Below are positions 1 to 12,532 of a stretch of 64,000 bases of DNA, piece by piece. This stretch comes from Streptomyces sp. NBC_00440 (GTDB lineage Bacteria > Actinomycetota > Actinomycetes > Streptomycetales > Streptomycetaceae): assembly GCF_036014215.1 (NCBI RefSeq), contig NZ_CP107921.1, positions 3,840,001 through 3,904,000 on the forward strand, written 5' to 3'. Made by a program: the position numbers and the translations under genes. The notes below the pieces were generated by a model. That model was not told the origin of the DNA and searched no databases. It was given only the letters and a program-made list of their open reading frames with translations. Positions within the stretch are counted from its first letter, which is position 1, and the number at the start of each line of letters is the position of its first letter.

Positions 1-218
1 GAATGAATTCCGGCATGCCGAAATTCTCCCCGACAGGAGATCGTGCTGAGTTTGTTTGCCGCATGAGCGGCGGGAGTGGCTGTCGCAGAACCGTTCCGGC
101 CCCGTGACAACTCGAAGAACTTTACAGAGCCGCGGGTGGTGCGTCAACCGGCCCGGGCGTCCATGTCAACCCCATTGTTCTGTCCCGGCGTTCAGGCCGT
201 CCATCCGGTCGCGATCGG
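1..218. other. Left edge, no gene recognised
   Basis: Includes the small palindrome CGGCATGCCG (about 12-21) and a mildly AT-richer stretch. It may be the 3' flank of the MarR gene or the upstream region of a gene outside the window. Confidence 0.4.
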
Positions 219-767
219 TCAGTCGAGATCGGTGAGACGGCCGCCGGCGTCCGGCTGGGCGTCCTCCACTCTGCGCAGCAGGATGGTCAGGATTTCCCCG
301 AGGGCCCCGCGGTCCCGGTCGGTGAGGTCCTGGAGCAGGTCCTCCTCGAAGTTCGTGGCCATCCGCATCGCCTCCAGCCACTTCGCACGCCCTTCGTCCG
401 TCAGCTCGACGATGACGCGGACCCGGTTGCTCTCGTCCCGGTCGCGGGTGACCAGCCCCTCCCCGGCCATCCGGTCGATGCGGTGCGTCATCGCGGCGGG
501 GGTGAGGCCGAGGCGCTTCGCCAGCTCCCCCGGGCCCATCCGGTACGGGGCGCCCGCCAGCACCAGGGTCTTCAGCACCTCCCACTCGGTATTGCTGATG
601 CCGAGGTCGGCGAGCTGGCGCCCGTAGGCGACGTTCATCCGCCGGTTCAGCCGGCCGAGCGCCGAGACGACCTTCTCGACCTGGGGGTCGAGGTCTCGGA
701 ATTCGCGCTGGTAGGCGGCGATCTGCTCGTCGAGGGTCGGCTCCTGCGGGCCGGGGGACTCAGGCAT
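219..767 (-). CDS. MarR-family transcriptional regulator
   Basis: A 182-residue winged-helix DNA-binding protein. The MarR core is clear: an N-terminal dimerisation helix, then a helix-turn-helix (GELAKRLGLTPAAMTHRIDRM) and a wing with DRDESNRVRVIVELTDEG. I start it at the ATG reading MPESPGPQ because the longer open frame upstream has no family character and would cross the divergent promoter. It is divergent from an MFS exporter only about 100 bp away, and that gap carries two palindromes. Established knowledge: such MarR/MFS pairs usually encode a drug- or metabolite-responsive repressor and the pump it controls. The ligand cannot be read from sequence. Confidence 0.9.
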   Translation of the reverse strand: MPESPGPQEPTLDEQIAAYQREFRDLDPQVEKVVSALGRLNRRMNVAYGRQLADLGISNTEWEVLKTLVLAGAPYRMGPGELAKRLGLTPAAMTHRIDRMAGEGLVTRDRDESNRVRVIVELTDEGRAKWLEAMRMATNFEEDLLQDLTDRDRGALGEILTILLRRVEDAQPDAGGRLTDLD

Positions 768-798
768 GACGGGGAGTATCCCATGTAACTCGTTGGCG

Positions 799-854
799 TC
801 GAAGTCCTTCGATGTGTATTGTTGAGGTTCTAACTTTACTATTGAAGTCTTCAA
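799..854. promoter_or_regulatory. Divergent promoter region with two candidate MarR operators
   Basis: The gap between the MarR gene and the MFS gene contains TCGAAG-TC-CTTCGA (799-812) and TTGAAG-T-CTTCAA (842-854). Both are near-perfect inverted repeats with the same core arms. The second ends about 16 bp before the exporter start. Their sharing of arms and position suggests one dimeric regulator binds both; that the MarR protein is that regulator is inference. Confidence 0.6.
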
Positions 855-870
855 CTTCGAGAGGTGGTGA

Positions 871-2154
871 GTGGTGACCAAGGCGATGGGTGCCGCGATG
901 CGTCGGATCCAGACAGGTACCGCGCTGAGCGCGTTCGGCATCGGGTTCACCGTTCCGTATCTGTACATCTATGTGTCGCAGGTGCGGGGACTCGGATCGA
1001 GTACGGCCGGGGCCGTGCTCGCCGTCTTCGCGGTGGCCGCCCTGGTCGTGCTCCCCTTCACCGGCCGTCTCATCGACCGCCGGGGGCCGCTGCCCGTCCT
1101 GGTGGGGGCCGCCGCGCTGGCCGCCGTCGGTGCGATGAGCATGGGCCTCTCGGCCGGCGTGGCGACGGTTGTGCTGTCGGCCGCCCTGCTCGGCGCGGGG
1201 ACGGCCGTCATGCAGCCGGCCCTCGCCACGATGATCGTCTGGTGCTCCACCCCGTCCACCCGGACCCGCGCCTTCACCATGCAGTTCTTTCTGCAGAACC
1301 TGACGCTCGGTATCGGCGGACTCGTCGGCGGCCAGATCGTCGACGCGAGCCGTCCCAGCAGCTTCACGCTGCTCTTCACCATCGAGGCCGCGATGTTCCT
1401 GGCGCTCGCCGGGATCGCCGCGTCCGTCCGGCTGCCGCGCGCTCCGGGGCTGGAACTGGCCCCGCAGCCCAAGGGAGGCGGAGTGCGCGCGCTGCTGCGG
1501 CACCGCGCCATGGTGCAGCTCTGCGTGCTCGGCTTCGTTGTCTTCTTCGCTTGTTACGGACAATTCGAGTCCGGGCTTGCCGCTTACGGGACCGAGGCTG
1601 CCGGAATTCAGCCCTCGACGCTCGGAATCGCGCTGGCCGCCAATACGGCCGTGATTGTCGTCGCGCAGTTCGTGGTGCTGAAGGTCGTGGAGAAGCGGCG
1701 GCGCTCACGGGTGATCGCCGCGGTGGGTCTCATCTGGGCCTTCGCCTGGGTCATCGCGGGGTACGCGGGGCTGGGTCACGGCAGCCAGGCGATGGCGACT
1801 GCCGCGTTCATCTCGACGTACGCGCTGTTCGGGCTCGGTGAGTCCATGCTGTCCCCGACCGTTGCACCGCTCGTCGCCGATCTGGCGCCCGATTCCATGG
1901 TCGGTCAGTACAACTCGGCCTTCGCGCTGGTCAAGCAGCTGGCGCTGGCCATCGGGCCCGCGGTCGGCGGGCCGATGGGGGCCTCGGCACACCTGCTGTA
2001 CATCGCGACCTTCGTGGTGTTCTCCCTCGGGATCACCACGCTGGCGCTGCGGCTGGGGCGGCGGCTCACCCCCGTACAGAACAATCCGTCGCTCGGACAC
2101 GGTTCGCGGGTCGTGGCGACACATCTGCCGGAGCCCGCGGCCGCACCGCACTGA
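871..2154 (+). CDS. MFS transporter (probable drug/metabolite exporter)
   Basis: A 427-residue polytopic membrane protein with about twelve hydrophobic segments, the usual size of a major facilitator. The loop between TM2 and TM3 carries the MFS signature GRLIDRRGPLPVL, and a second such loop lies near the middle (VLKVVEKRRRSRVI). The GTG at 871 has a GAGAGG ribosome site six bases upstream. It is divergent from a MarR gene and is probably repressed by it. Substrate unknown; export of a toxic compound is the family expectation. Confidence 0.88.
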   Translation: MVTKAMGAAMRRIQTGTALSAFGIGFTVPYLYIYVSQVRGLGSSTAGAVLAVFAVAALVVLPFTGRLIDRRGPLPVLVGAAALAAVGAMSMGLSAGVATVVLSAALLGAGTAVMQPALATMIVWCSTPSTRTRAFTMQFFLQNLTLGIGGLVGGQIVDASRPSSFTLLFTIEAAMFLALAGIAASVRLPRAPGLELAPQPKGGGVRALLRHRAMVQLCVLGFVVFFACYGQFESGLAAYGTEAAGIQPSTLGIALAANTAVIVVAQFVVLKVVEKRRRSRVIAAVGLIWAFAWVIAGYAGLGHGSQAMATAAFISTYALFGLGESMLSPTVAPLVADLAPDSMVGQYNSAFALVKQLALAIGPAVGGPMGASAHLLYIATFVVFSLGITTLALRLGRRLTPVQNNPSLGHGSRVVATHLPEPAAAPH

Positions 2155-2195
2155 CAGCCGGCACCCGGCGCCCCGCACCCCGCAGAGGGGCGGGG

Positions 2196-3875
2196 CTACG
2201 GGCGTGGGCCCGGCCGGTCCGCGGTGTTCTCGGGGAGCGCGAACTCGCACCAGACAGCCTTCCCGCCCCCCGGTGTACGGCGGGAGCCCCAGGACGAGGC
2301 GATCGTCGCGATGATCGAGATACCGCGGCCCGCCTCGTCAGCGGGTTCCGCGCGACGGCGGCGCGGCAGATGGTCATCGCCGTCCGTCACCTCGATGATC
2401 AGCCGGCGATCGGTCCTGCGCAGCCGCAGCCGCATCGGCGGGGTGCCGTGCTGGAGAGAGTTGGCGACGAGTTCGCTGGCGGCCAGGACGCCCAAGTCGT
2501 GAAGTTCCACGTGAAACCTCCAGGACGTCAGCACGCCGGAGGCGAAGGCCCGCGCGCGGGGAGCCGCCTCCACCCCGCCCAGCAGGTCCAGCGCCGCGTT
2601 GTGGAACAGCTCGGCCGCCGCACCCGTACGCGCGGGGTGCTGGACGACCAGGACCGCGACGTCGTCGTCGTGCTCGGCCGTGACACCGAGCGAGCGGATC
2701 AGCCGGTCGCAGACGACCTGCGGGGCACCGGACGCACCGGACAGCGCGCGCTCCAGAGCGGCCACGCCCTCGTCGATGTCCTCACCCCGGCGCTCCACCA
2801 GGCCGTCGGTGTAGAGCACGGCGGCGGAGCCGGGCGGCAGCGCGATCGAGTCCGACGTGTGCTGCCAGCCGCCCGTCCCGAGCGGTGGACCTGTCGGGTC
2901 GGCGGCGCGGCGTACCGTGCCGTCCTCGTCCCTGACCAGCACCGGCAGGTGGCCTGCCGATGCGTAGACCAGGCGTCCCTCGTTGGGGTCGTGGACCGCG
3001 TAGAGGCAGGTGGCGATCTGGTTGGCGTCGATCTCGGAGGCGAGGCCGTCCAGCAGCTGGAGGATCTCGTGCGGCGGCAGGTCCAGCCGGGCGTAGGCAC
3101 GGACGGCCGTGCGGAGCTGGCCCATCACCGCGGCGGCCCGGACCCCGCGGCCCATGACATCACCGATGACCAGGGCCGTACGCCCGGCGCCGAGGGTGAT
3201 CACGTCGTACCAGTCGCCGCCGACGGCCGCGTCCGTGCCGCCCGGCTGGTAGGTGGCCGCGATGCGCAGGTCGTCGGGCTGTTCCAGCTCCTGGGGGAGG
3301 AGTGAGCGCTGGAGGGTGACTGCCGTCTCGCGCTGTCTGCGCTCGCTGGTCCGCAGTCGTTCGGCTGCGTCGGCGTGGTCGGAGACATCGGCGGCGAAGA
3401 CGAGGACCCCGCCGTTCTCCGGGAGGTTGGGGACCGGAGTGCAGGTCACTGTGTACGAACCGGCGCCCGGACCGGCCTGCACCCGGCGGGACTTGACGGT
3501 ACGAGGGGTCCCGCTGCGGAGCACCTGGTCCATCAGCGGGAGGAGCCCCAGCTCGGCGAGTTCGGGCAGTTCGTCGGCCGCGCACTCGCCGGTGGAGCGG
3601 GGGCCGAAGGCCGCGGTGTAGGCGTCGTTGACGTAGGCCACGCGGTGCTCGGTTCCGTACACCAGGGCGACCAGCGCGGGCAGGCTGCCGAGGATCTCCC
3701 GTACGGACAGCTCGTCCAGCGCCGGGAACCGGTCGGTGTCAGCGGTCAACTCGGCTTCCCGGCCCGGGGGACGGCCGGACTCACCGCGGGCTGCTGGCAC
3801 GGAACTGTGGTCGGTCCGCGCGGCGGCGCGGCGCTGTGTTCCGGGGAGCCGGGCGCTCCAGCGCGTGAAGTTCAC
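2196..3875 (-). CDS. PAS-SpoIIE (PP2C) phosphatase fused to HATPase kinase-like domain
   Basis: A 559-residue soluble signalling protein. A PAS-like domain lies at about 60-165. A PPM/SpoIIE phosphatase domain lies at about 185-410 with the metal-binding motifs GGDWYD (219-224) and GDVMGRG (238-244), and TDGLVERR further on. A C-terminal HATPase_c_2 domain (about 430-545) has ELVANSLQHG. Known members combine an anti-sigma kinase with the phosphatase that reverses its action on STAS anti-anti-sigma proteins. The GTG start is uncertain because the ribosome site is weak; a start a few dozen codons downstream is possible. Confidence 0.88.
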   Translation of the reverse strand: MNFTRWSARLPGTQRRAAARTDHSSVPAARGESGRPPGREAELTADTDRFPALDELSVREILGSLPALVALVYGTEHRVAYVNDAYTAAFGPRSTGECAADELPELAELGLLPLMDQVLRSGTPRTVKSRRVQAGPGAGSYTVTCTPVPNLPENGGVLVFAADVSDHADAAERLRTSERRQRETAVTLQRSLLPQELEQPDDLRIAATYQPGGTDAAVGGDWYDVITLGAGRTALVIGDVMGRGVRAAAVMGQLRTAVRAYARLDLPPHEILQLLDGLASEIDANQIATCLYAVHDPNEGRLVYASAGHLPVLVRDEDGTVRRAADPTGPPLGTGGWQHTSDSIALPPGSAAVLYTDGLVERRGEDIDEGVAALERALSGASGAPQVVCDRLIRSLGVTAEHDDDVAVLVVQHPARTGAAAELFHNAALDLLGGVEAAPRARAFASGVLTSWRFHVELHDLGVLAASELVANSLQHGTPPMRLRLRRTDRRLIIEVTDGDDHLPRRRRAEPADEAGRGISIIATIASSWGSRRTPGGGKAVWCEFALPENTADRPGPRP

Positions 3876-4019
3876 TGCTTTTCAAGCCTCGTTTGTCGTG
3901 ACGGGACGGCTGGGACCTGCTGCTCACCCGGCGGGGGATCCGGGTCGTACGGGGTGTTCTGTGCGGGTCTGTGCCCACCTATGGTCACACGCCCAGTGTG
4001 ACCGCTGACACTGTCGGCG

Positions 4020-5408
4020 TCAGTCCCGCTTCGGGCGGTCGCCGCCGGCGGCCCATTCGAATTCGGCCCGCGGGTGTTCCAGCGAACCGAGCGAGACGAT
4101 CTCGCGCTTGAAGAGTCCGGCGAGCGTCCACTCGGCGAGAACCTTGGCCTTCCGGTTGAAGGTGGGTATACGGCTGAGGTGGTACGCGCGGTGCATGAAC
4201 CAGGCAGGGTAGCCCTTCACCTTCCGCCCGTAGACGTGGGCGACACCTTTGTGGAGACCGAGCGAGGCGACCGAACCCGCGTACGCGTGCTCGTAGTTGC
4301 TGAGGGGCCTGCCGTGCAGTGAGGCGACGATGTTCTCCGCGAGGACCTTCGCCTGGCGCACGGCGTGCTGTGCGTTGGGGGCGGTCTCCCTGCCGGGCTC
4401 GTCCGACGTGAGATCGGGGACCGCTGCCGCGTCGCCCGCCGCCCAGGCGTGGGCGGTCCCTTCGACGGTGAGCTGCGCCGTGCAGCGCAGTCGGCCGCGC
4501 TCGTTGAGCGGGAGGTCGCTGGCGGCGAGGACCGGGTTCGGTCTGACGCCCGCGGTCCAGACGAGGGTCCGGTTGGGGAAGCGGGCGCCGTCGCTCAGCA
4601 CGGCGACCCGGTGGTCGCAGCTGTCCAGACGGGTTTCCAGGCGTACGTCGATGTTTCGGTTGCGCAGCTCGCGGATCGCGTACTCGCCCATCTCGTGGCC
4701 GACTTCGGGGAGGATGCGGTCGGCGGCCTCCACCAGGATCCAGCTCATGTCGTCGCGGTCGACGTTGTGGTAGTAGCGGGACGCGTAGCGCGCCATGTCC
4801 TCCAGCTCGGCGAGCGCCTCGACCCCCGCGTAGCCGCCGCCGACGAAGACGAAGGTGAGCGCGGCGTCGCGGATCGCGGGGTCGCGGGTCGACGAGGCGA
4901 TGTCCATCTGCTCGATGACGTGGTTGCGCAGGCCGATGGCCTCTTCGATGCTCTTGAAACCGATGCCGTACTCGGCGAGGCCCGGGATCGGCAGCGTGCG
5001 GGACACGGAGCCCGGCGCCAGAACGAGTTCGTCGTAGGCGATCTCTGTCGCCCCGGTGCCGGCCTCGGAGCCCGCGAGGGTCGTCACCGTCGCGATGCGC
5101 TCGGCGTGGTTGACGGCCGTGGCTTCGCCGATGACGATCCGGCACTTGTCGAGGAGCCGTCTGAGCGGCACGACGACATGGCGGGGCGAGAGGGAACCGG
5201 CGGCGGCCTCGGGGAGGAACGGCTGATACGTCATATAGGGGTCGGGAGTGACCACGGTGATCTCTGCTTCGCCGTCCTTCAGCTTCCGCTGGAGACGCAG
5301 CGCCGTGTACAGACCCACATAGCCGCCGCCGACGACGAGAATGCGCGTGCCGGTCCGGTGTCCCTGGCCGGGCCCGGGGTTCGTCTCGTGGGAGAAGGGA
5401 GCAGTCAC
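4020..5408 (-). CDS. ndh: Type II NADH dehydrogenase (NAD(P)/FAD oxidoreductase)
   Basis: A peripheral membrane flavoprotein that passes electrons from NADH to quinone without pumping protons. An FAD-binding Rossmann motif (ILVVGGGYVGLYTALRL) sits near the N-terminus, a second dinucleotide fold (FVFVGGGYAGVEALAEL) near the middle, and the FAD-contacting WAAGDAAAVPD segment follows. A C-terminal amphipathic tail is rich in basic and aromatic residues. About 462 residues, normal for NDH-2. I prefer the GTG at 5408 (VTAPFSHE); an upstream GTG at 5444 would add 12 residues. Divergent from the TetR gene, the same arrangement I recall for SCO4119/atrA. Confidence 0.88.
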   Translation of the reverse strand: MTAPFSHETNPGPGQGHRTGTRILVVGGGYVGLYTALRLQRKLKDGEAEITVVTPDPYMTYQPFLPEAAAGSLSPRHVVVPLRRLLDKCRIVIGEATAVNHAERIATVTTLAGSEAGTGATEIAYDELVLAPGSVSRTLPIPGLAEYGIGFKSIEEAIGLRNHVIEQMDIASSTRDPAIRDAALTFVFVGGGYAGVEALAELEDMARYASRYYHNVDRDDMSWILVEAADRILPEVGHEMGEYAIRELRNRNIDVRLETRLDSCDHRVAVLSDGARFPNRTLVWTAGVRPNPVLAASDLPLNERGRLRCTAQLTVEGTAHAWAAGDAAAVPDLTSDEPGRETAPNAQHAVRQAKVLAENIVASLHGRPLSNYEHAYAGSVASLGLHKGVAHVYGRKVKGYPAWFMHRAYHLSRIPTFNRKAKVLAEWTLAGLFKREIVSLGSLEHPRAEFEWAAGGDRPKRD

Positions 5409-5734
5409 TGTCCCATGAGGCAACGGGCGATCGACTTTGTCCACAGGCCCGACAAATTGTGTGACCGGAGAACACCGGTGTGCCGCAGCGGAGTGTTTCC
5501 CCTCGTGAAGGGAAGGGCCGCAGGTCAGCGGGTGGGAGGGTGAGCGGACACCGGGGTGGAATAGGGAGAGTCCAGGCCCATACTCCGATCGGGGGGCGCT
5601 CCGTGCGGAACTACCCCCTTCTGAATCGCCCCTTGCTCAACTATGTTCGTAGTTCGCCGGGGTGTCGGGTCTGCGCCCCGGGGGGACCAGGCGGGGAGTC
5701 TCCGGGGGGAGACATCATTACCGGGGGATCGCAT
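5409..5734. promoter_or_regulatory. Divergent ndh / TetR promoter region
   Basis: This 326-bp gap must hold promoters for both genes. The TetR gene side has a small hairpin GTCTCC-gggg-GGAGAC (5698-5713), 22 bp before the ATG, and a GGGGGAT ribosome site. No strong -35/-10 pair could be assigned with confidence on either strand. Confidence 0.5.
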
Positions 5735-6508
5735 ATGCACATTCAGGACGCTCGTTGGCAGGCCGCTGTCCCGGCTGAGAGCAGCGGACGGGCGGGCACA
5801 CGCTCGGCGCCCCTTCGCGTGGACGCACAGCGCAATCTGGAACACGTACTGCGGGCCGCCCGCGAGGTGTTCGGCGAGCTGGGGTACGGCGCGCCGATGG
5901 AGGACGTGGCGCGCCGGGCGAGAGTCGGCGTGGGCACGGTGTACCGGCGGTTCCCGAGCAAGGACGTCCTGGTCAGCCGGATAGCCGAGGAGGAGACCGC
6001 TCGGCTGACGGAGCAGGCCCGTACGGCACTTGGGCAGGAGGACGAACCGTGGTCCGCGCTCTCGCGGTTCCTGCGGACGTCGGTGGCTTCGGGTGCGGGA
6101 CGGCTGCTGCCGCCCCAGGTGCTGCGCGTGGGGGTGGCCGAAGCGGCCGAAATCGACGACGCGGCGCTCGGGGGCCCGGTGCCGGGCGGACCGGGCACCG
6201 CCCCGGACGAGACGCGCGTACCGCATCAGCGGTCGGCCCCCCGGGTCGCCGACGGGCCGTCGGCGACCGGCGCGCTGCCCGGTTTCTCGGCCGAGAGCGC
6301 GGGGGCCGTTGAGCTGCTGGAGGTCGTGGGCCGGCTGGTGGACCGGGCGCACACAGCAGGTGAGTTGCGGGGCGATGTCACCGTGGCGGACGTGCTGCTG
6401 GTGATAGCCACCGCGGCGCCGACACTGCCCGACTCGGCACAGCAGGCGGCCGCGTCCTCACGGCTGCTGGACATCCTGCTGGAGGGCCTGCGGTCGCGTC
6501 CGGCGTGA
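5735..6508 (+). CDS. atrA: TetR-family regulator, probable AtrA orthologue
   Basis: A 257-residue regulator with a classic TetR N-terminal helix-turn-helix (AAREVFGELGYGAPMEDVARRARVGVGTVYRRFPSKDVLVSRI) and a ligand-binding C-terminal domain. It starts at the ATG of MHIQDARW; the longer frame upstream is not coding-like. Neighbours match my memory of S. coelicolor SCO4118 (AtrA, an activator of actII-ORF4), which is divergent from a type II NADH dehydrogenase and precedes an ECF sigma gene. The symbol rests on synteny and family rather than alignment. The middle has a variable Pro/Gly-rich stretch. Confidence 0.75.
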   Translation: MHIQDARWQAAVPAESSGRAGTRSAPLRVDAQRNLEHVLRAAREVFGELGYGAPMEDVARRARVGVGTVYRRFPSKDVLVSRIAEEETARLTEQARTALGQEDEPWSALSRFLRTSVASGAGRLLPPQVLRVGVAEAAEIDDAALGGPVPGGPGTAPDETRVPHQRSAPRVADGPSATGALPGFSAESAGAVELLEVVGRLVDRAHTAGELRGDVTVADVLLVIATAAPTLPDSAQQAAASSRLLDILLEGLRSRPA

Positions 6509-6968
6509 GGGTGAGGGTGAGCGGGGGCTGACCGTTGGCGGTTTGACGGTTGCCCGTTGGCGGTTTGACGGATGGCGGATGAAGGCCGGCGGGCGGCGGC
6601 GTGCCCGCGTCGGCAGCACTCGGGCGGCGGCGTCCGGGGCGGGGACACCTGCGTCGCAGTCGGTCGGCCTCGCCGTCGGCTGTCTCACGGTCGGCAGCTC
6701 GTAGTCAGCAGTCCTCGCGATCGGCTGTCCTCGCAGTCGATCGGCAGTCCTCGCCAGTCGGCTCTCTCGCCGTCGGCCGCCTCGGCGCCGCCCATCCGGG
6801 CTCTGGGGACAATTAGTTGAGCCTTCCCCTAATGGGTGACGGTTAGTGCTCCGATTCGGGAAGACTCCCCGGATGAGTGGTTGCCGGATGCGAGTGGCCG
6901 GTTGCAGTCCTCCTTGTGTCAGTCTTGGCCGGTGTTCTGGTCCGAGGTATGTACGGGGGCTTTCCGCG
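6509..6968. other. Intergenic region with degenerate short repeats
   Basis: No gene seen. CCGTTGGCGGTTTGACGG occurs at 6532-6549 and 6553-6570. From about 6650 to 6780 the motif TCGCAGTCGGTCGGC recurs in decayed form. The end of the region has AT-richer stretches (AATTAGTTGAGCC and CCCTAATGGGTGACGG) and probably holds the promoter of the sigma-factor gene. Confidence 0.5.
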
Positions 6969-8901
6969 ATGAGCGTTGAAGGGCGGGACGAGCCGCTCGG
7001 CGAGGCCGGCGGGGCGCATCGGCTGCCCGGGCAGGGCCCGGCACAGTCGGCCGGGAAGGCATCCGGGCAGGGCGGGCCTCCGGGCGGCGAACGGTCGGCC
7101 AGCGTGCCCCAGCAGCGTGAGGGCGGCGGCAGCGGGGTGCTTCCGCCGCCGCGCTCCCTGGACCTGCCGCCGTCGGACGCCGAGCTGATCGCGCAGATGC
7201 GGCTCGGCACAGAGGACGCAGAGGGCGCAGAGGGCACCGGCGGCTCGGACAGCGTCGACAGTGCCTACGAGGAGCTGTTCCGCAGGCACTCCGACGCGGT
7301 GCGCCGCTATGCCCGTACCTGCTGCCGCGATGCGCACACCGCCGACGACCTGACGGCCGAGGTGTTCGCGCGCACCCTGCAGGCGGTACGGGGCGGGGCA
7401 GGACCCGAGCAGGCGGTGCGGGCGTATCTGCTGACCACCGTGCGCCGGGTCGCCGCGGCGTGGACGAAGACCGCCAAGCGCGAGCAACTGGTCGAGGACT
7501 TCGCCGTCTTCGCCGACCAGGCCGCCAGGTCCTCGTCGTCCGAGGTGTCCGACCAGGACACGCTGGACCTCGGCGCCGATGTCCAGGCCATGCGGATAGC
7601 CGAGAAGTCACTGGCCATGGAGGCGTTCCGGTCGCTGCCGGAGCGCTGGCAGGCGGTCCTCTGGCACACCACCGTGGAGGAGGAGTCCCCGAGCGACGTC
7701 GCCCCGCTGTTCGGGCTGACGGCCAATGCCACCGCGGTCCTGGCCAGCCGGGCCCGTGAAGGGCTCAAGCAGGCCTATCTCCAGGCCCATGTGAGCCAGA
7801 CGCTCACCGCGGGCGGCGACTGCGCGCAGTACGCCGACCGGCTCGGCGCGTACGCCCGCGGCGGCCTGCGGATGCGGGCCGAGCGGGGGCTGCGGAAGCA
7901 TCTGGAGGAGTGCGCCAAGTGCCGGCTCGCGGCGGGCGAACTCAAGGACGTCAACGCCGGGATTCCCGGGCTCGTTCCGATCGCGGTCATCGGCTGGTTC
8001 GCCGGAGGGTCCGCCCTCAAGGCCGCCGGGCTCGTCGCGGGCGGCGCGGCCGGGGCCGCCGGAGCCGCGGGGGCAGGTGCCGCCGCGGCGTCGGGCGGGA
8101 GTTCGGCGAGCGGCGGCGCGGCTGCCGCCTCCGAAGGGCTCGGCGTGCCCGCCAAGGCCGGGATCGCCGCCGGTGTCGTCGTCGCGGCGGCCGCCGGCCT
8201 GGCGTTCGCACTGTCGGGCAGCGACGCTCCCAAACCGGCACCGCACGCCGCGCCCCCGGTCGCGCAGCCCGTCGTACCGCCCAAGCCCACGCCGCCGTCC
8301 CCGCACCCGAAGGCACCGCCCGCTCCCCCGGCGCCCGCGCCCAAGCCCACCCCGAAGCCGAAACCCACGCCGAAACCCCCCAAGGCCGCGCCCGAGCCCC
8401 CCAAACCGACACCGACGCCGACACCCGAACCCACACCACCGCCGAAGCCCACCCCGACCCCGCCACCGCCGCCGCCCGCACCGGCCGTCTACCAGGTCGC
8501 CGCCCTCGCGTACTCGCTCGTCGGCGACCACACCGAGCCCGAGCTCAGCCTCAAGGACAGCGGCCCGGTGTGGCAGCGGCATCAGTTGTCCATGCGGGGG
8601 ACCCAGTACAACCGCGGCATCAGCGTGCACGCCCCGTCCAGCGTGACCGTCCAGCTCAACCGCCAGTGCTCCACCTATGAGGCGCTGGCCGGTCTTGACG
8701 ACATGTCGCTCGGGCTCGGTGCGGTGCGCTTCTCGGTGTACGGGGACGCGACCCGGCTGTGGAGTTCGCCCGTGGTGCACGGCAGGGATCCGGCCGTGCC
8801 GGTGCGGGTCGGGATCGCCGGTCACCGGACGCTCCGGCTCGTGGTCGAACGGAGTGGACCGTTCGGCTCGGTGGCGGTGGCCGACTGGGCACAGTCACAG
8901 A

Positions 8902-8915
<14 letters not shown>
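6969..8915 (+). CDS. ECF sigma factor fused to zinc-finger-like, transmembrane and NPCBM domains
   Basis: A 648-residue modular protein. Sigma region 2 lies at about 97-165 (YEELFRRHSDAVRRYARTCC; DDLTAEVFARTL) and region 4 at about 215-268 (LPERWQAVLWHTTVEEESPSDVAPLFGL). Residues 285-320 contain H311-x3-C315-x2-C318, like zinc-binding anti-sigma domains. An Ala/Gly-rich segment and a hydrophobic segment (about 397-416) follow, then a Pro/Lys/Thr linker and a C-terminal NPCBM-type domain (about 505-648). Such ECFs with C-terminal extensions are known (I believe group ECF53); the design implies a sigma factor tethered to the membrane with an outside carbohydrate sensor. I start at MSVEGRDE. Its last 14 bases overlap the AfsR-type gene. 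Confidence 0.88.
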
Positions 8916-12342
<3,427 letters not shown>

Positions 12343-12426
12343 GGGGCCATTGTCGCCCGCAGCGCCCGGGGCCGCCGACAGACCCAGGGCCTGATCCGGA
12401 CAACGGGCCCGAACAGGAACGGGAGC

Positions 12427-12530
12427 CCCCAGCCCTCAACAGCCAGACCCCGACCACCAGCCCTCAACAACCAGCCTCCAACTGCCGTCCCCGACCACCA
12501 GCCCTCGACAACCGGCCCCCACCTGCCGGC
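12427..12530. repeat. Degenerate 41-bp tandem repeat
   Basis: The segment CCCCGACCACCAGCCCT begins at 12448 and again at 12489, each followed by C(A/G)ACAACC(A/G)G; a partial copy precedes them. It sits between the asparagine-synthase-like gene and the AfsR-type gene, in the latter's upstream region. Confidence 0.7.
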
Positions 12531-12532
12531 CC

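Noticed and set aside
6650..6780. CRISPR-like array in the TCGCAGTCGG-rich stretch
   Set aside because: Repeats are degenerate, irregularly spaced and without unique spacers, and no cas genes are present.
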